DNA from: Abelmoschus esculentus
Lineage: Eukaryota > Streptophyta > Magnoliopsida > Malvales > Malvaceae
Assembly (NCBI GenBank): GCA_035048815.1
Contig: JAUCBN010000023.1
Coordinates: forward strand, 813,501 to 877,500
Direction: 5' to 3'
Length of the DNA: 64,000 nt
Shown: piece after piece, positions 1-10,283 of the stretch
How the letters are laid out: each line of letters opens with the position of its first letter
Numbering within the stretch: the first letter of the stretch is position 1
Position numbers and translations under genes: made by a program
The notes under the pieces: model-generated
Told to the model about the DNA's origin: nothing
What the model saw: only the letters and a program-made list of their open reading frames with translations
The model's database searches: none

Positions 1-986
1 GAATCTGGTAAGTTCTTCCTCCCTGATTCGTTTGTTTCGTATTATGGGGTTGAAATATTTATTTTTGGTTGAATCGGTTTAGGGGGAAAAGTGTTGGTAT
101 TAAAGGTGTTTTTGATTCGGTTTAGTAAGGGAATATGCTTAGGAATTGGTTTAGAAGTGTTTTGAATCGAATTTGGATCGAATCGGGCTTGGTGGAGTGT
201 TAAAAATCGAAAAAGGAGCTGTTTGGGACCCGAGAAAATCTGGAAATTTTCCAGATTTCCAGATTTTCCCGGGAAACAAACAACCCAGGGAAAATCCGAA
301 TAAACTGGCCCAGTGAACCAGACCGCCCGGCCCACTAGAACCGGCCCAGAACCAAACCGGTCATAGCCCAGAACCTAACCGCGACCCGACCGTGACCCTG
401 ACCCGACCCGACTGCCCGACTCGACCCGATAACCCGACCCGACCCGATCTCCGACCCGGCTGACGTCATCGCTGACGTCACTGCTGACGTCATCTGCTGA
501 CATCATCGCTGACGTTATCTGCTGACGTCAGCGTTGACTGATGACGTCACTACTGACGTCAGCGTTGACCAATGCTGACGTCAGTAGTTGACTTTTTTTT
601 GACCCGGGCCCACTTTATGTTTTTCGATGTCCTGAATCCAATGGCACGGTCCGTTTTTCGAAATTCGATCCCGAAGTGTCGTTTTTGGGGGTTTTATGTT
701 CGATACGTTATCTGGAAAATTTCTATAAAAGTTTCTGAACGCGTTTCTGTTTGCTTCAGGTGACGAGGATTCCGACCCCGAGCAGTTGCCTCCTCCTCCT
801 CCTGTACGAGGTCCGATACATCCACATTCGGGACCATCACGTGAGTAACAGTTAAATTCTGTTTAGTTTATTTTTACGATATTGTGGCATAGTAGGATGT
901 CTAACGTAATTCTGTAAATTGTAGACTCTACTCCTGCTCAGCCCGGTGGTAGAGCCGAGTCCAGTAGACGTCAGGGTCGTCGTTGA
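1..986 (+). CDS. 3'-terminal exons of an unrecognised spliced gene, probably transposon-borne
   Basis: Three coding pieces join in one frame. The end of an exon is at 1-7, followed by a GTAAGT donor at 8. A middle exon runs 760-840, after a TTTGCTTCAG acceptor and before GTGAGT. The last exon runs 925-986, after TTGTAG and ending in TGA at 984-986. The joined protein tail reads ESGDEDSDPEQLPPPPPVRG, then continues through a Ser/Pro/Arg-rich end finishing SSRRQGRR. Split codons match at both introns (phase 1, then CAC across the second). The start lies upstream of the window. An acidic, proline-rich and then arginine-rich tail gives no domain, so I cannot name the family. Such tails occur on plant-mobile-domain and other transposon-captured genes, but that is a guess. 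The long first intron holds the ACCCG and TGACGTCA repeats. Confidence 0.5.
381..459 (+). repeat. ACCCG-rich imperfect repeat
   Basis: Repeated ACCCG/CCCGACC units form a GC-rich patch in otherwise AT-rich DNA, just before the TGACGTCA array and inside the first intron of the gene at 1-986. Confidence 0.7.
461..583. repeat. Cluster of TGACGTCA palindromes
   Basis: Six exact TGACGTCA octamers (461, 473, 485, 523, 542, 554) plus a seventh at 576, and two one-base variants (498, 510), lie within 123 bp, mostly spaced 12-13 bp or multiples of it. TGACGTCA is the palindromic core bound by plant TGA/CRE-type bZIP factors. TTGAC W-box cores are interleaved. Whether it acts as an enhancer is inference. 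Confidence 0.75.
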
Positions 987-1780
987 GTCTCTGATACAGG
1001 TGTGTTCTCTCCCGTTCATCCTGTAAATTTCTGTTAATCTGTTTATTCGATTCTGTTATCCGTATGATCATGCATCATTCTGTTATCTGTATCTGTTATC
1101 TGTCATGCTTGCCTCCTGTTAGATAATAGGCATGCATTCTGATTCTGTATCTGCATTACCATGGCATCTGGGATATTATCTGTGTACGGGGAAGTTAGTA
1201 ATTTTATCACTTCTGTTCAGTGGCTCCACCTTCGGGTCGAGTACCACTTCTGTTGGTGTGATGGTGTTAGAGTGGTCTGGGGACCAACTCTTCTGAGGTG
1301 TTCGGAGATGGGTGCATATCATGCATACTCTGTCTGTTCTGCATTTCTGTTCTGTATTCCGCTTATCTGTTTTAGAGACACACTAGGCTCCCTAGCTTAC
1401 ACCCTCTTAGATTTCTGTTTCAGATCTCAGTCTTAGACTTGGTGCGGTACTTGGAGGTTCCTGATCCATTTTCTGATTTATAGTATGTTGTACAGTTTTA
1501 AGATTTCAGACTATCTTTATATTTGAATAATATTATTTAATAATATTTCAAACTGTATTCAGACCTTTGTTGACTTTGGAACAATTACTGTTTATAAAAT
1601 TTCGGGTTGAAATTTATTTTTAAATTGTTAATTTTTATTATTATTTTATTTTATTATTTATTCAATAAATTATCTGAATATTTTATTTATTTTTGTAAAA
1701 ACCCTAACGTGAGAAACAAGTTTTCAAGCCGTAAACCCTAACTTGTAATCTAAGAAATTAGGTTACTTTTAGGGGTTACA

Positions 1781-1813
1781 CAGTCAGTGCCAAGTCCCGG
1801 TGGTGGCCACTAG
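1781..1813 (+). pseudogene. Remnant of a CEP/PIP-like peptide gene: mature peptide and stop only
   Basis: CAG at 1781 opens an in-frame run reading QSVPSPGGGH followed by TAG at 1811-1813. This is the exact C-terminal end of the paralogues at 4258, 5295 and 8594. Signal peptide and pro-region are missing because a transposable element ends at 1780. No start codon precedes it in frame within a plausible distance, so it is a dead remnant unless the element supplies a start. The rest of the gene may survive to the left of the window if the element is a simple insertion. Confidence 0.75.
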
Positions 1814-2039
1814 CTAGACTCATTTGTCACTGAACTGCAGCATGTGAATTCAGTATTCTGTATACATTAGCAGATGAAAATATTTATAATAATTCAGTCT
1901 ATATGCGTGGTTTATCCTACTCTTATGTTGTTACCTGCAATGATTTAAAACATCTGTAATTTCAATTACAGCAAAGCTTAGATCTTTGTTGAAAGAAATA
2001 ATGACAACGAGATTAAATATTGTTGTCTATTTTCATTGG

Positions 2040-3290
2040 ATTTCCTAACCTGTCCAATGCCATCTCCGGTTACCATCTTTAGCAAAGCTGTTACTAGAAT
2101 AACATGCTGCAGAACCTGTCCAAAGGGTTAAATTCAACTGAAAAATTCAATTTTGGTTCATGTGATGTCATGATCTACCAATTTCATGAGCACAACTTAA
2201 TCTCCATGCTAGGGAATCTGTTGGAAGCTTCTCCTTTACTGGATAATTCGTGCTGCTTGACTTTTATTCTTTAATTAGTTCATCACTTCACTTTTTCATG
2301 AAAAGTCTTAAATTAGGCCTTAGCCTGCAGATATATTAGTTAAAATTATGCCAAGTAGGATATTCCCTTCTACTTGAAACTGTAAAATGACTGGTTTAAG
2401 CATGGTTTTGCTTATCTTTCTTTTCTTGTTTATCTTCCTGACACCATCATTTGCTGCAGCTAGAAAGCTTATGAACATGCAGCAAACAGAAGCCCTTTCA
2501 TTGAACAACAATGTTGTCACAAGCGTTGATCAAAGAGAACCCACACCAGCAGTTTCTTTTTAGTAACAACTTTGTGCCATTGACTAATTCGGACTCATAA
2601 CGACCCTCCCTACTCAATTTGCTCCATTCACAACGTCATACTCAAACCGCTAACCTTACTTGAGGAATCTAGTTCCTCATCCTAGTCGACCCCAAGCATT
2701 CATTAGGCCCTTAATCATCGTACAGGCGGCTAACTAGTTGAGAATCACCCGACTCGATAATTTCCAACGCAGCTTCCCTGCATTATCTACACTTTTCAAA
2801 CAACTTTTCAGGGTTTTCAAACATGAATATCATCCCAGACAGTTAAAAGTGACCCTTACGTCTCTTTTTCCTACAAATTCTATACCAAGAGTTCATGCAT
2901 GTAAGCCTACTTTAGCAAGCTGAGGAATAGTGTATAAGATTCCCAAATATATGGAGAAAAGATTTATGTAATGGAATTAGGTTGTGACACAACTAAAAGC
3001 ATTTATGTAAGAAACAAACTTATATCACATTTTAAATATTTTCAGGTATAGATTTTTTAGGTAAGAAAAGGATAGCAAACAATAAATTAGGAGCAATATG
3101 GCAATAAAACCATAAACTTTAGCACATCAAACCTTTCGGATACGAGAAGAAAACTATTGGAATTAGTGTTGACTTATGTACAGATCGATCCCTTTGTAGC
3201 AAAGAAAAATGCTCTGAAGTCAGCACTCAGCACAGTGCCGACCACTTTAGGAACAGTTGCTGCTGTCTGTCTACTTTATGAATATATTGC
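2040..3290 (+). repeat. Segmental duplication, copy 1 (pairs with 4735-6955)
   Basis: Blocks in this interval recur in the same order downstream: AACATGCTGCAGAACCTGTC near 2101 with a close copy near 4864; the peptide reading frame at 2387 with that at 5295; the stretch around 2840-2930 with 6385-6500; the stretch around 3120-3290 with 6770-6955. Small indels separate the copies. It represents tandem duplication of a peptide gene with its flanks. Apart from the broken gene, nothing coding is seen from 2564 to 4257. Confidence 0.75.
2387..2563 (+). pseudogene. Truncated CEP/PIP-like peptide precursor lacking the mature peptide
   Basis: The frame opens MTGLSMVLLIFLFLF, a hydrophobic signal peptide, continues through AAARKL after the probable cleavage site, and runs in parallel with the intact gene at 5295 (shared QQTEALSLNN). 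It stops with TAG at 2561-2563 after PAVSF. At the equivalent place the intact paralogue continues for 37 residues, including the LAKLDRILQS helix and the SVPSPGAGH peptide. The translated product would therefore be 58 residues with no active C-terminus. The downstream sequence shows no trace of the missing end, so a deletion or rearrangement removed it rather than a simple point mutation. Confidence 0.75.
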
Positions 3291-3589
3291 ATAAAAATTC
3301 TGACTTTGTTGTTACCAACCATTATTTGGCTAGCCTAGAATGGTATTGTAATTATATATAATGTCTTATAATATCGTATTTTTAGCGTGATAATATCTGA
3401 TTCACTGATCGAATTCTATAGAAGTTCAAACATATGTAATTTGTGCTTGGCAATGAAACTTGCTATGAATAAGAGATAAATTTGATGATTTCAAACTGCT
3501 TATCTCCTTTGCTTTCATGTGCTCTACCAAAATAAAATTGGATGGTAGTGTTCAATGAGTTATCTTTAGGTAGTGTTTATCTGGAACTG

Positions 3590-3790
3590 GCTTACACACG
3601 CAACCGGCAGTGCTTTCAATTATATGCCTTCCATGTTTACCATATAGAGTAATACATTGAATCAAGATATGCCTGCAAAATACACACAAGTACTTGAAGT
3701 GCAAATTAGAAACTATCCCAATGTCTCCATTAAGATGATTTTACCCTTATTCTAAATAGGCTCCAATGATGACGGAAAAAGTGAAGGAAA
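3590..3790 (+). promoter_or_regulatory. Conserved upstream block of the 4258 peptide gene
   Basis: This block is matched at 11588-11850 upstream of the peptide gene at 12053. It shares ACACACGCAACCGGCAGTGC (3595 and 11602 areas), the ATACATTGAATCAAG string, AAACT(A/G)...CC...TGTCTCCA, and a GGAAAAAGTGAA motif. It lies about 470-670 bp before the start codon at 4258. Conservation while the coding regions have diverged strongly suggests shared regulation, although recent common ancestry of the flank is the alternative. Confidence 0.55.
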
Positions 3791-4164
3791 ATAGTAGGCT
3801 AAGGGTGCTTGAAGCTCTTGAACTTTTGAAAAAAATCAATTGAATCAATTAGATTCATTGACCAATTTTGATCATCACTTTTTGACGGTTTTCTTGAGAT
3901 ATTATTGTCACATAGCATATTTTTAGAACTTCTAAAGATTTTTTAAAATAAATAAACAATATGAAAATATCAGATGATAGTATTGTAACATGACGCGTTA
4001 CACCAATTAATCCAAAAAAAAGATTTAACCATTAACATTGATCGAAGGAGTGTATTGATGAAATTTTAGAGTATAAGGGCTTAATTGGGTGAAAAAAATT
4101 TCAAGGGCCGAATTTAATGACTTGGCCAACAAGACATGAAGCACTCAATCTCTGAACTCATATC

Positions 4165-4171
4165 TATATAT
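4165..4171 (+). promoter_or_regulatory. Probable TATA box of the 4258 peptide gene
   Basis: TATATAT lies 87 bp before the start codon, a normal distance for a plant gene with a short leader. Confidence 0.45.
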
Positions 4172-4257
4172 GTGTGTGTCTATGCACCTCGAAATGTAAC
4201 TGATACCATCTAAAGCCTTTCAAAACCAAGCGATATAGGCTACTTAGGATTCCAACA

Positions 4258-4515
4258 ATGGCTCGTTTAACCCTTGCCTTGCTTTTCATGCTCTTTGTTT
4301 TAATACATCAGATGCCATGGATACAGTGTAGGAAGCTTTTAATTGCTGAGATGAAAGCAACAGTCATTTCCCAGAAGGATAATTTTGTTCCAAGTAAGAA
4401 GCCTTTAACTGATAAAGATCAGATACTGGCAAATAATGAAAGGCTTTTCACTGTTCATCTTGCTAAACTTGATCGAATATTGCAGTCAGTACCAAGTCCT
4501 GGTAGTGGAAACTAG
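4258..4515 (+). CDS. Secreted CEP/PIP-type signalling peptide precursor
   Basis: An 85-residue precursor starts at an ATG after CCAACA. Residues 1-24 (MARLTLALLFMLFVLIHQMP...) form a signal peptide. Cleavage probably falls before CRKLL, and a basic [A/C]R[K/Q]L motif here is shared by all copies. A variable pro-region follows, then a conserved stretch NNERLFTVHLAKLDRILQ, and the C-terminal peptide SVPSPGSGN directly before the stop. Peptides of this SP-SPG-x-G-[H/N] pattern belong to the CEP/PIP/IDA group, which are processed from secreted precursors, often proline-hydroxylated, and read by LRR receptor kinases of subfamily XI. That role is family knowledge, and which subgroup this is remains uncertain. 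It is a single-exon gene. The last residue is Asn rather than the usual His, as in the copy at 12053. Confidence 0.8.
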   Translation: MARLTLALLFMLFVLIHQMPWIQCRKLLIAEMKATVISQKDNFVPSKKPLTDKDQILANNERLFTVHLAKLDRILQSVPSPGSGN

Positions 4516-4734
4516 CTTTCAATACAGTATGATATACATACTCGTTTAGGTACTGAAAATATATATTATATATACAATTAGTTTGAAAATAAGCAAGGAA
4601 TAAAAATATTATGTGTGGTTTTTTCCTATACAATTAGTATAGGAAGCACTTTATACATAAATGCTGAATTCTGGTGATCTGTTGTATTTCATGGGATATT
4701 CTGTTGAATGCATGCCATATCCAGTTAGCATGAC

Positions 4735-6955
4735 ATGTTATCCCTCTGCAAAGAATTAATGGCCTTTATTTTCTCCTTTTGTGAATCAAAACCACCCCCA
4801 GAAGGAAAACTAAAATGAACAAACTCATGAATTGAGTAAAACCTGCCAAGCTGCTACTAGGATAACATGGTGCAGAATCTGTCAAATCATTGCAAAAATC
4901 TATTGATTATGTGACTTCAAGGCTTGAACAAATGTAAAGATATCATGTTAATAGTCCAAATTAACCTGTTTAAACAGACAGAGGTGCTGTAATCCACGCC
5001 CAAAATGTTGGGTCTCATAGAGCAAAGAAATGGCCATTGGCCTTCATAGACAGCTTGGAATTGCAAGCTCCAAGGAAGATACCAGAAGCTCAGAAAAGTT
5101 GAATGAACTTTATTTGTTCTTTGTTTGTGGTCACAGATTCATTCATGGACATTGTATATGGTTACCAAACATGAAGCCGGCAGTGTAATCGACATATGCC
5201 AACCATAACAAATTCCATGATAGTTGACTTAGCCAACACGTTACCCTCATCATACTACTGAAATAGGATACTCCCTTCTCCTTGCAACTCCAAAATGAGT
5301 CGTTTAAGCATGGTTTTGCTTGTCTTTTTTTTCTCTTTTCTCTTCCATGCACCATCATTATCTGCAGCTAGAAAGCTTAGGAACATGCAGCACCAGCAAA
5401 CAGAAGCCCTTTCATTGAACAACGATGTTGTCAGAAGTGTTGAGCCAAGAGAATCCAAACCAGCAGTTTCTTATAGTTATAATGGTCATGAAATGGATAA
5501 TAAAAAAAGGCTTTTCGCTCTTTATCTTGCCAAACTTGATCGAATATTACAGTCCGTCCCAAGTCCCGGAGCAGGCCACTAGATTTTTGTATGTATATTA
5601 TTATAAGAGTATTGTGTTTAACCATTAGGGTTTTACGAACATCATGGTATAATATACTTAGGAAGTTGCACCACCCGACTTTTAATATTATGTGTATGAT
5701 ACCATTATAATATTATAATATTATGTGTATAATACCATATATTCACGAACAAAAATTCTCTTCTTTTTTTGTGCTTCTGTTCATTTTACAACACTAAAAA
5801 ACTAAATCCTAAGTCCTAATTTAATTTTTAAATCCCAAACCATAAGCTCTAAAAATAAATCATGTATCCTAAAACTTATTCCTAAATTATAAACCTAATT
5901 TTTTTTATAGAATATAAATAAGGACACTAAAAAGAACGAATTATTTCTATTCGACAGTTGTACCCTCTAAAATTTTCAAACTCTCATATAATTTATATAT
6001 CTTCTTTCGACTATCTAAGTTCGTACTCCTTAAAATTTTGTAATTTCACACCCTTAAATTCTTATCGTAACTTTCGAACAGTTGGCACGGATGCAGATGT
6101 TTTCAACATCCATACAAACGAGGAACGGATGTGAATAAGGAAAAAGTTCTGCCTACCCCATTTCATTGCCATCTCTAATTACATTGTACACCAGCATAAC
6201 TTATTTTTTTTCAAACACAACAGCATTGTCAAGTACCATGAGCAGTAGAAAGTAGAAAGGTGTAAGAACCGAGATAGCAGACAGCTAGTTGAGAATTACC
6301 CAACTCATTTTTCAATGAAACCTCCCTGCATTATTGAATATCAAATAACATTTCAGGGTTTCAAAATATACATATCATCTCTGTCTGTTAAAAGTGACCC
6401 TCACGTCTCTTTTTCCTGCAATGTCTTATAAATAATTTAGCCAACAAAATTCAACCCAGAAGTTCATGCATGTAAGCCTAGTACAGCAAGCTGAGGCATA
6501 AGAGGATAATACGAATCCCATATATACAGAGAAAAGATTTTGCAGTAATGGAATGAAATTGATTGAATTAGGCTGAGAAGCATACAGGTTGTGTACTCAT
6601 AGTATTCGCATATTTTTTTCGTACTCGTATATTGCATTATTTAAGGTATTATATGTTCATATCGTTTAATAGATTTCGTGTTATTTTTATCGTATCGAGA
6701 TTTTTTTAGTAATGAAAGGGAAGCAAACAAGAAATTATGGACAAATACAGCCAGCAAAGCACAAACTTGAGCACATCAAAACCTTTTTAATACGAGAAGA
6801 ATATTATTGGAACTACTGTTGACTGATATTACAAGAAGTCTACTCATGTAATGATCGTTCCCTTTGTGGCAAAGAGAAGTGCGCTCCGAAGTCAGCACAG
6901 TACCGACCACTTTAGGAACAATAATTGATGCTTGTCTCCTTCATGAATATACATA
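4735..6955 (+). repeat. Segmental duplication, copy 2 (pairs with 2040-3290)
   Basis: It carries the intact peptide gene at 5295-5582 in the place where copy 1 has the truncated frame at 2387. It is longer than copy 1, partly because of an extra AT-rich stretch at about 5590-6220 downstream of the gene. Confidence 0.7.
5295..5582 (+). CDS. Secreted CEP/PIP-type signalling peptide precursor
   Basis: A 95-residue precursor, the longest of the array. Residues 1-25 are a signal peptide (MSRLSMVLLVFFFSFLFHAP...) ending at SAARKL. The pro-region contains HQQTEALSLNNDVVRSVEPR, then KKRLFALYLAKLDRILQ, and the terminal peptide SVPSPGAGH. The His end is the form typical of CEP and PIP peptides, so the last nine to eleven residues are the likely mature signal. 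It is the intact twin of the broken frame at 2387, sharing most of the first 55 residues. No intron is needed. No clear TATA box was found close upstream, unlike the neighbouring copies. Confidence 0.82.
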   Translation: MSRLSMVLLVFFFSFLFHAPSLSAARKLRNMQHQQTEALSLNNDVVRSVEPRESKPAVSYSYNGHEMDNKKRLFALYLAKLDRILQSVPSPGAGH

Positions 6956-7114
6956 GTCATCAAAAAAAAGTTCTCACTTTTTGGAAGACTTAGCAGCTGG
7001 ATCAAAGCATCATTTTCCACGTATAGATCTTACCTTATTTAGAATCTAGAAGGCGATTGAGTATAGAGAAAGAATCAGCCATTCATGATAATGAAATTAG
7101 CGTAAATTATCTAT

Positions 7115-7510
7115 CTTTTTATTATTATTTTAAGTGTATTACTTTAAAAATAGTGAGTTTAAGGTTTAGAGTTTAAGGTAAGGGTTGGGGTTGGAGTGAC
7201 TGATCCAGAAATTTATTTGAGCGTGGATACATACAAATTTTTGAAATTTTAGTGTGGGCACAAACCTTAAACATTATAAAAACTTAAGGATTAATTCATA
7301 AAAATTAAAAAAATAAAGGTAAATATGTAAACTTAAAAAAATTTAAGGTGAGCGTGTGCCCACCTAGAGTATACGCATCTGTCACTAGTGGTTAGAGTTT
7401 AGAGAATTAAGAGTATGATGTAGGGTTCAAGATATAAAAATTAGGGTTATAATTTAAATTTTAACTTTTAAATATTTTTAGGGTTACAACAGCTTTCATC
7501 TTGCCCTGAT
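7115..7510. mobile_element. MITE of the TTTAGGG-like family, split by a hAT MITE
   Basis: Both arms (7115-7194 and 7388-7510) carry the AAGGTTTAGAGTTTAAGG and GATATAAAAATTAGGGTTATA strings that are continuous in copies at 34782-35032 and 49155-49365. The 193-bp element between them is absent from the other copies, so it inserted later. Confidence 0.65.
7195..7387. mobile_element. Short hAT-type MITE (193 bp)
   Basis: The ends read AGTGACTGATCC and, reverse-complemented, TAGTGACAGATG. The flanks GGGGTTGG/GTGGTTAG match at six of eight positions, as expected for an old 8-bp duplication. The interior matches the elements at 40376 and 58147 (for example AAAATTTTAG...GGTAAATATGTAAA). Confidence 0.6.
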
Positions 7511-8508
7511 GAACCACTGGAAAAAGGGATTTCTAAAGAGCAATCTTAAAGGAAAAAATCTTTTAAAATATTTAGACTGATTCACAAGGACTTAGCCTGC
7601 AGGCTGCATGCATGATGTTTAATCTTTTCGATATGCTAATTAGTTATTGTTACTTACAAATTTACTAGCAAAATCAGTGGACAACAAAACTGCATGACTC
7701 TAGGGTTTCTCTGGCATGACATGAAAATGTACAAGGTTCTTGTTTTTCCTTCAATGCCAACAATTATATGTGCAACTTAATTGCTAAAACAGTGTGCTTC
7801 TGCACTGAATAATAGATCTTTGTAGCTTCTATTGGAAATGTGTTAGGTCTTTTACTCCTAAGCCTATAAAGTCAACTTCCGGTGCACAATTGACAAACTT
7901 GGTTTTCTTTTTATAGTTATCATCTCGGTTCTGAAGACTTAGTCTTAACTAATCCACATCAACTCGCATTGCACACCTAGTTTTGATAAGTGACTTTTTT
8001 GGGTGTGATCTTTTTTGCATATACAAGGCCCGGAACTTGCGATTTACTTAAATGATATCAAGTTGTTTATCACTTGAATTAACCCCATTGGTGCAAACTT
8101 GGTTTTCGAATCTACTGTAATCTTGTTGATCATTCAACTGTGAAAGTAAAATCTTCGTTCTAGTAAGTAAAGTGGGATTTATAACAAACTTCAACTATTG
8201 GCACCAGAAAAATAAAGTAGAACGAAAAGGTGTTTGACCTTTAAAAAGTTGAATCATGAAGATAAAGTGTGAAACTGAGTAATCAGAGGAGATGGATTCT
8301 GTTAGTCACCAATTATTTGTGGTGATAAGTGTATAGACATTGCATGAAGTTACTTAAAACACATGCAATCTGGCTTACGGCATAGTTAATTCGTGCCTAA
8401 CCGGCTAAGCCATTTTCCATGAATCTCTGACAATAACCCATGCAGAAAATGACCAAAATATCCTTTGGCTCACTGCAAACCTTCTGAACTAGCCATGTCC
8501 TCGATTCT

Positions 8509-8516
8509 TATATATA
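8509..8516 (+). promoter_or_regulatory. Probable TATA box of the 8594 peptide gene
   Basis: TATATATA followed by CCCC lies 78 bp before the ATG. Confidence 0.6.
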
Positions 8517-8593
8517 CCCCAGGATTCAGCTAATTTGTCACTCAAAACAAGCCCTCAGTACTTCAACAACAGGCAGATACAAAATATACTGAA

Positions 8594-8839
8594 ATGTCTC
8601 GTTTAAGTCTTGTCTTGCTTATCGTTATTGTAGCTTTGCTCTTCCATCCAACATGTTTTGAAGCTAGACAGCTTTCTGAGTTTGTGAAGGAACAAGTTCC
8701 TTCCTTTACGGATACTTTTGCCGGAGATGATGATAAGGGGCATGCAATGGGCAATAACGAAAGGCTATTCGCCATTCATCTGGCCAAAATTGATAGAATA
8801 TTACAGTCTAGCCCAAGTCCTGGAGGTGGTCATCGCTGA
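8594..8839 (+). CDS. Secreted CEP/PIP-type signalling peptide precursor
   Basis: An 81-residue precursor. The signal peptide (MSRLSLVLLIVIVALLFHPT) ends before EARQLSE, then an acidic linker (FAGDDDKGHAMG), then NNERLFAIHLAKIDRILQ and the C-terminal peptide SSPSPGGGHR. It differs from its neighbours in two ways. The peptide starts SSPS instead of SVPS, and an extra Arg follows the His, so a carboxypeptidase step would be needed to give the usual His end. The gene has one exon, a clear TATA box at 8509, and a 3' flank resembling that at 3440-3500, a sign that another copy once lay before 3440. Confidence 0.82.
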   Translation: MSRLSLVLLIVIVALLFHPTCFEARQLSEFVKEQVPSFTDTFAGDDDKGHAMGNNERLFAIHLAKIDRILQSSPSPGGGHR

Positions 8840-9211
8840 AATGGCATTATTCTCCCATTGTGCCCCCTACTATATCTATATGTAACTTATTACCAAACAG
8901 TCATGGTTATGATTCTACGCCTATGTCTTTCTATTTGATTTTCCTTGGGGCTTTACTTGTAATATTTGGGGTGGGGGTTTAATTTTATTCATATATAGGT
9001 ATACAAATGGAGTGTGCTATGAATAAGAAATAAAATTCTTGATCATTCTGTAACAAGTTTCACATTGCTCTTCTCCATTGATTCTTTTGATACTCTCTTA
9101 CTGGTATAATATTCTGCAGTAGAAGATGGATTAATTAAAAGTAAGATGCATAATGCTTCTGCTGAATCTCAGCAGTTTATTCATTGCTGGTTCCACCTAG
9201 ATCAGTTCTTA

Positions 9212-10283
9212 CCGGGGCGAATGCAGGCCTCGGCCTACTTAGGGAAAAATTATATCATGGGTCAGTCCCACCCCATGCCTTTTTTTATTTTAAGTTTTTA
9301 AAAATATATAATATATTTTAAAATTTGGATAAAAATATATATCATTTAAATTTATTTAAATTTATTTAAATTTTTAAATCTTAAATTTTAAATAAAATAA
9401 AGAATAAAAATTTAACTAAAATTGAAATTGTTTATATTTTTTTATTATTATTAATAAAATATATTTTAAAAATGTATTTTGCTATTAAATAAGTAAACCT
9501 ATTTTTTTATAAATTGAATTTTTTGAATAACAAAACAAGATTAAAAATATTTTTTAGTAAGTATATATGTTATCTTTAATATCTTAAAAATGATTTAAAA
9601 TAGGATACAAACATAATATATATATATATATATTTTAGTTGAATTTAGTGGAGAAAATAATATTTAAATAAATAAATTTATATTTTTATTTTTATTACTT
9701 ACGTTAAGGAAATGGTTCAATTTTGTTTGAATAAAGACGTGGATAATGAAAAATAAAATTATTCAAAAATAATTTTTTTTTAATTTTAAAATTATATATA
9801 TATATATATAAGTTACGTTAGATAATTTTTTTATTTTATTTAAGGTGAATATTTGATTAAATCAAGTCTAGTTAAAATATTTTGAATGATACAAGTTGAC
9901 AAGTCATATTTTACAACTTAAATTTTATTTAATTTTTTGAGTATAATAATTTAAGTTTTTTTTTCAAATTTAATTATAAATATTTACAATATTATGGTAG
10001 TACTTGGTTCCAATTTAAATAGTTTTCTTTGACCATATACACTGTATATTTTTTATATTTTCTTCATGTGTTATACATATATCACATATAATTGAAGGAT
10101 TCAAATTGAATATAAAAATTGATATTAGTAATTATTAAAACTTTGAGTTATTTGAATCTCAATTTTTTGACTCAAAAAACTACTTTTTTAATCAAAAATT
10201 TATTTTGTTTCAATTAAATTTTGTTCATATCTAATTTTATTTAAATTGGCCCGGTCAATATTATTTTTCTAGATTCGCCACTG
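9212..10283. mobile_element. Non-autonomous hAT-type transposon (1072 bp) with 8-bp target duplication
   Basis: AGTTCTTA occurs at 9204-9211 and again at 10284-10291. The element begins CCGGGGCGAATGCAG and ends, reverse-complemented, CAGTGGCGAATCTAG, an imperfect terminal inverted repeat matching at 11 of 15 positions. An 8-bp duplication and a CAGTG-type end are hallmarks of hAT transposons. The inside is very AT-rich, has no long reading frame and includes TA runs near 9616 and 9793, so it cannot make its own transposase. Confidence 0.8.

Larger units (their letters stand above)
1..1780 (+). mobile_element. 3' part of a transposable element ending at the peptide remnant
   Basis: The sequence before 1781 has no resemblance to the peptide-gene paralogues, while 1781 onward matches their final codons exactly. 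The junction follows AGGGGTTACA (1771-1780), a common 3' terminus of plant LTR elements (TG...CA), and the next bases CAGTC could be the target duplication. The left end, including any TGTAACCCCT start, lies outside the window, so LTR identity is an inference. A TIR element is the alternative. Confidence 0.5.
5583..8508. other. Gene-free interval with nested MITEs
   Basis: No convincing gene is seen. It holds the downstream part of duplication copy 2 (to 6955), AT-rich DNA, and a nested pair of short inverted-repeat elements (7115-7510, with a hAT MITE at 7195-7387). The last 200 bp should include the promoter of the 8594 gene. Confidence 0.6.
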
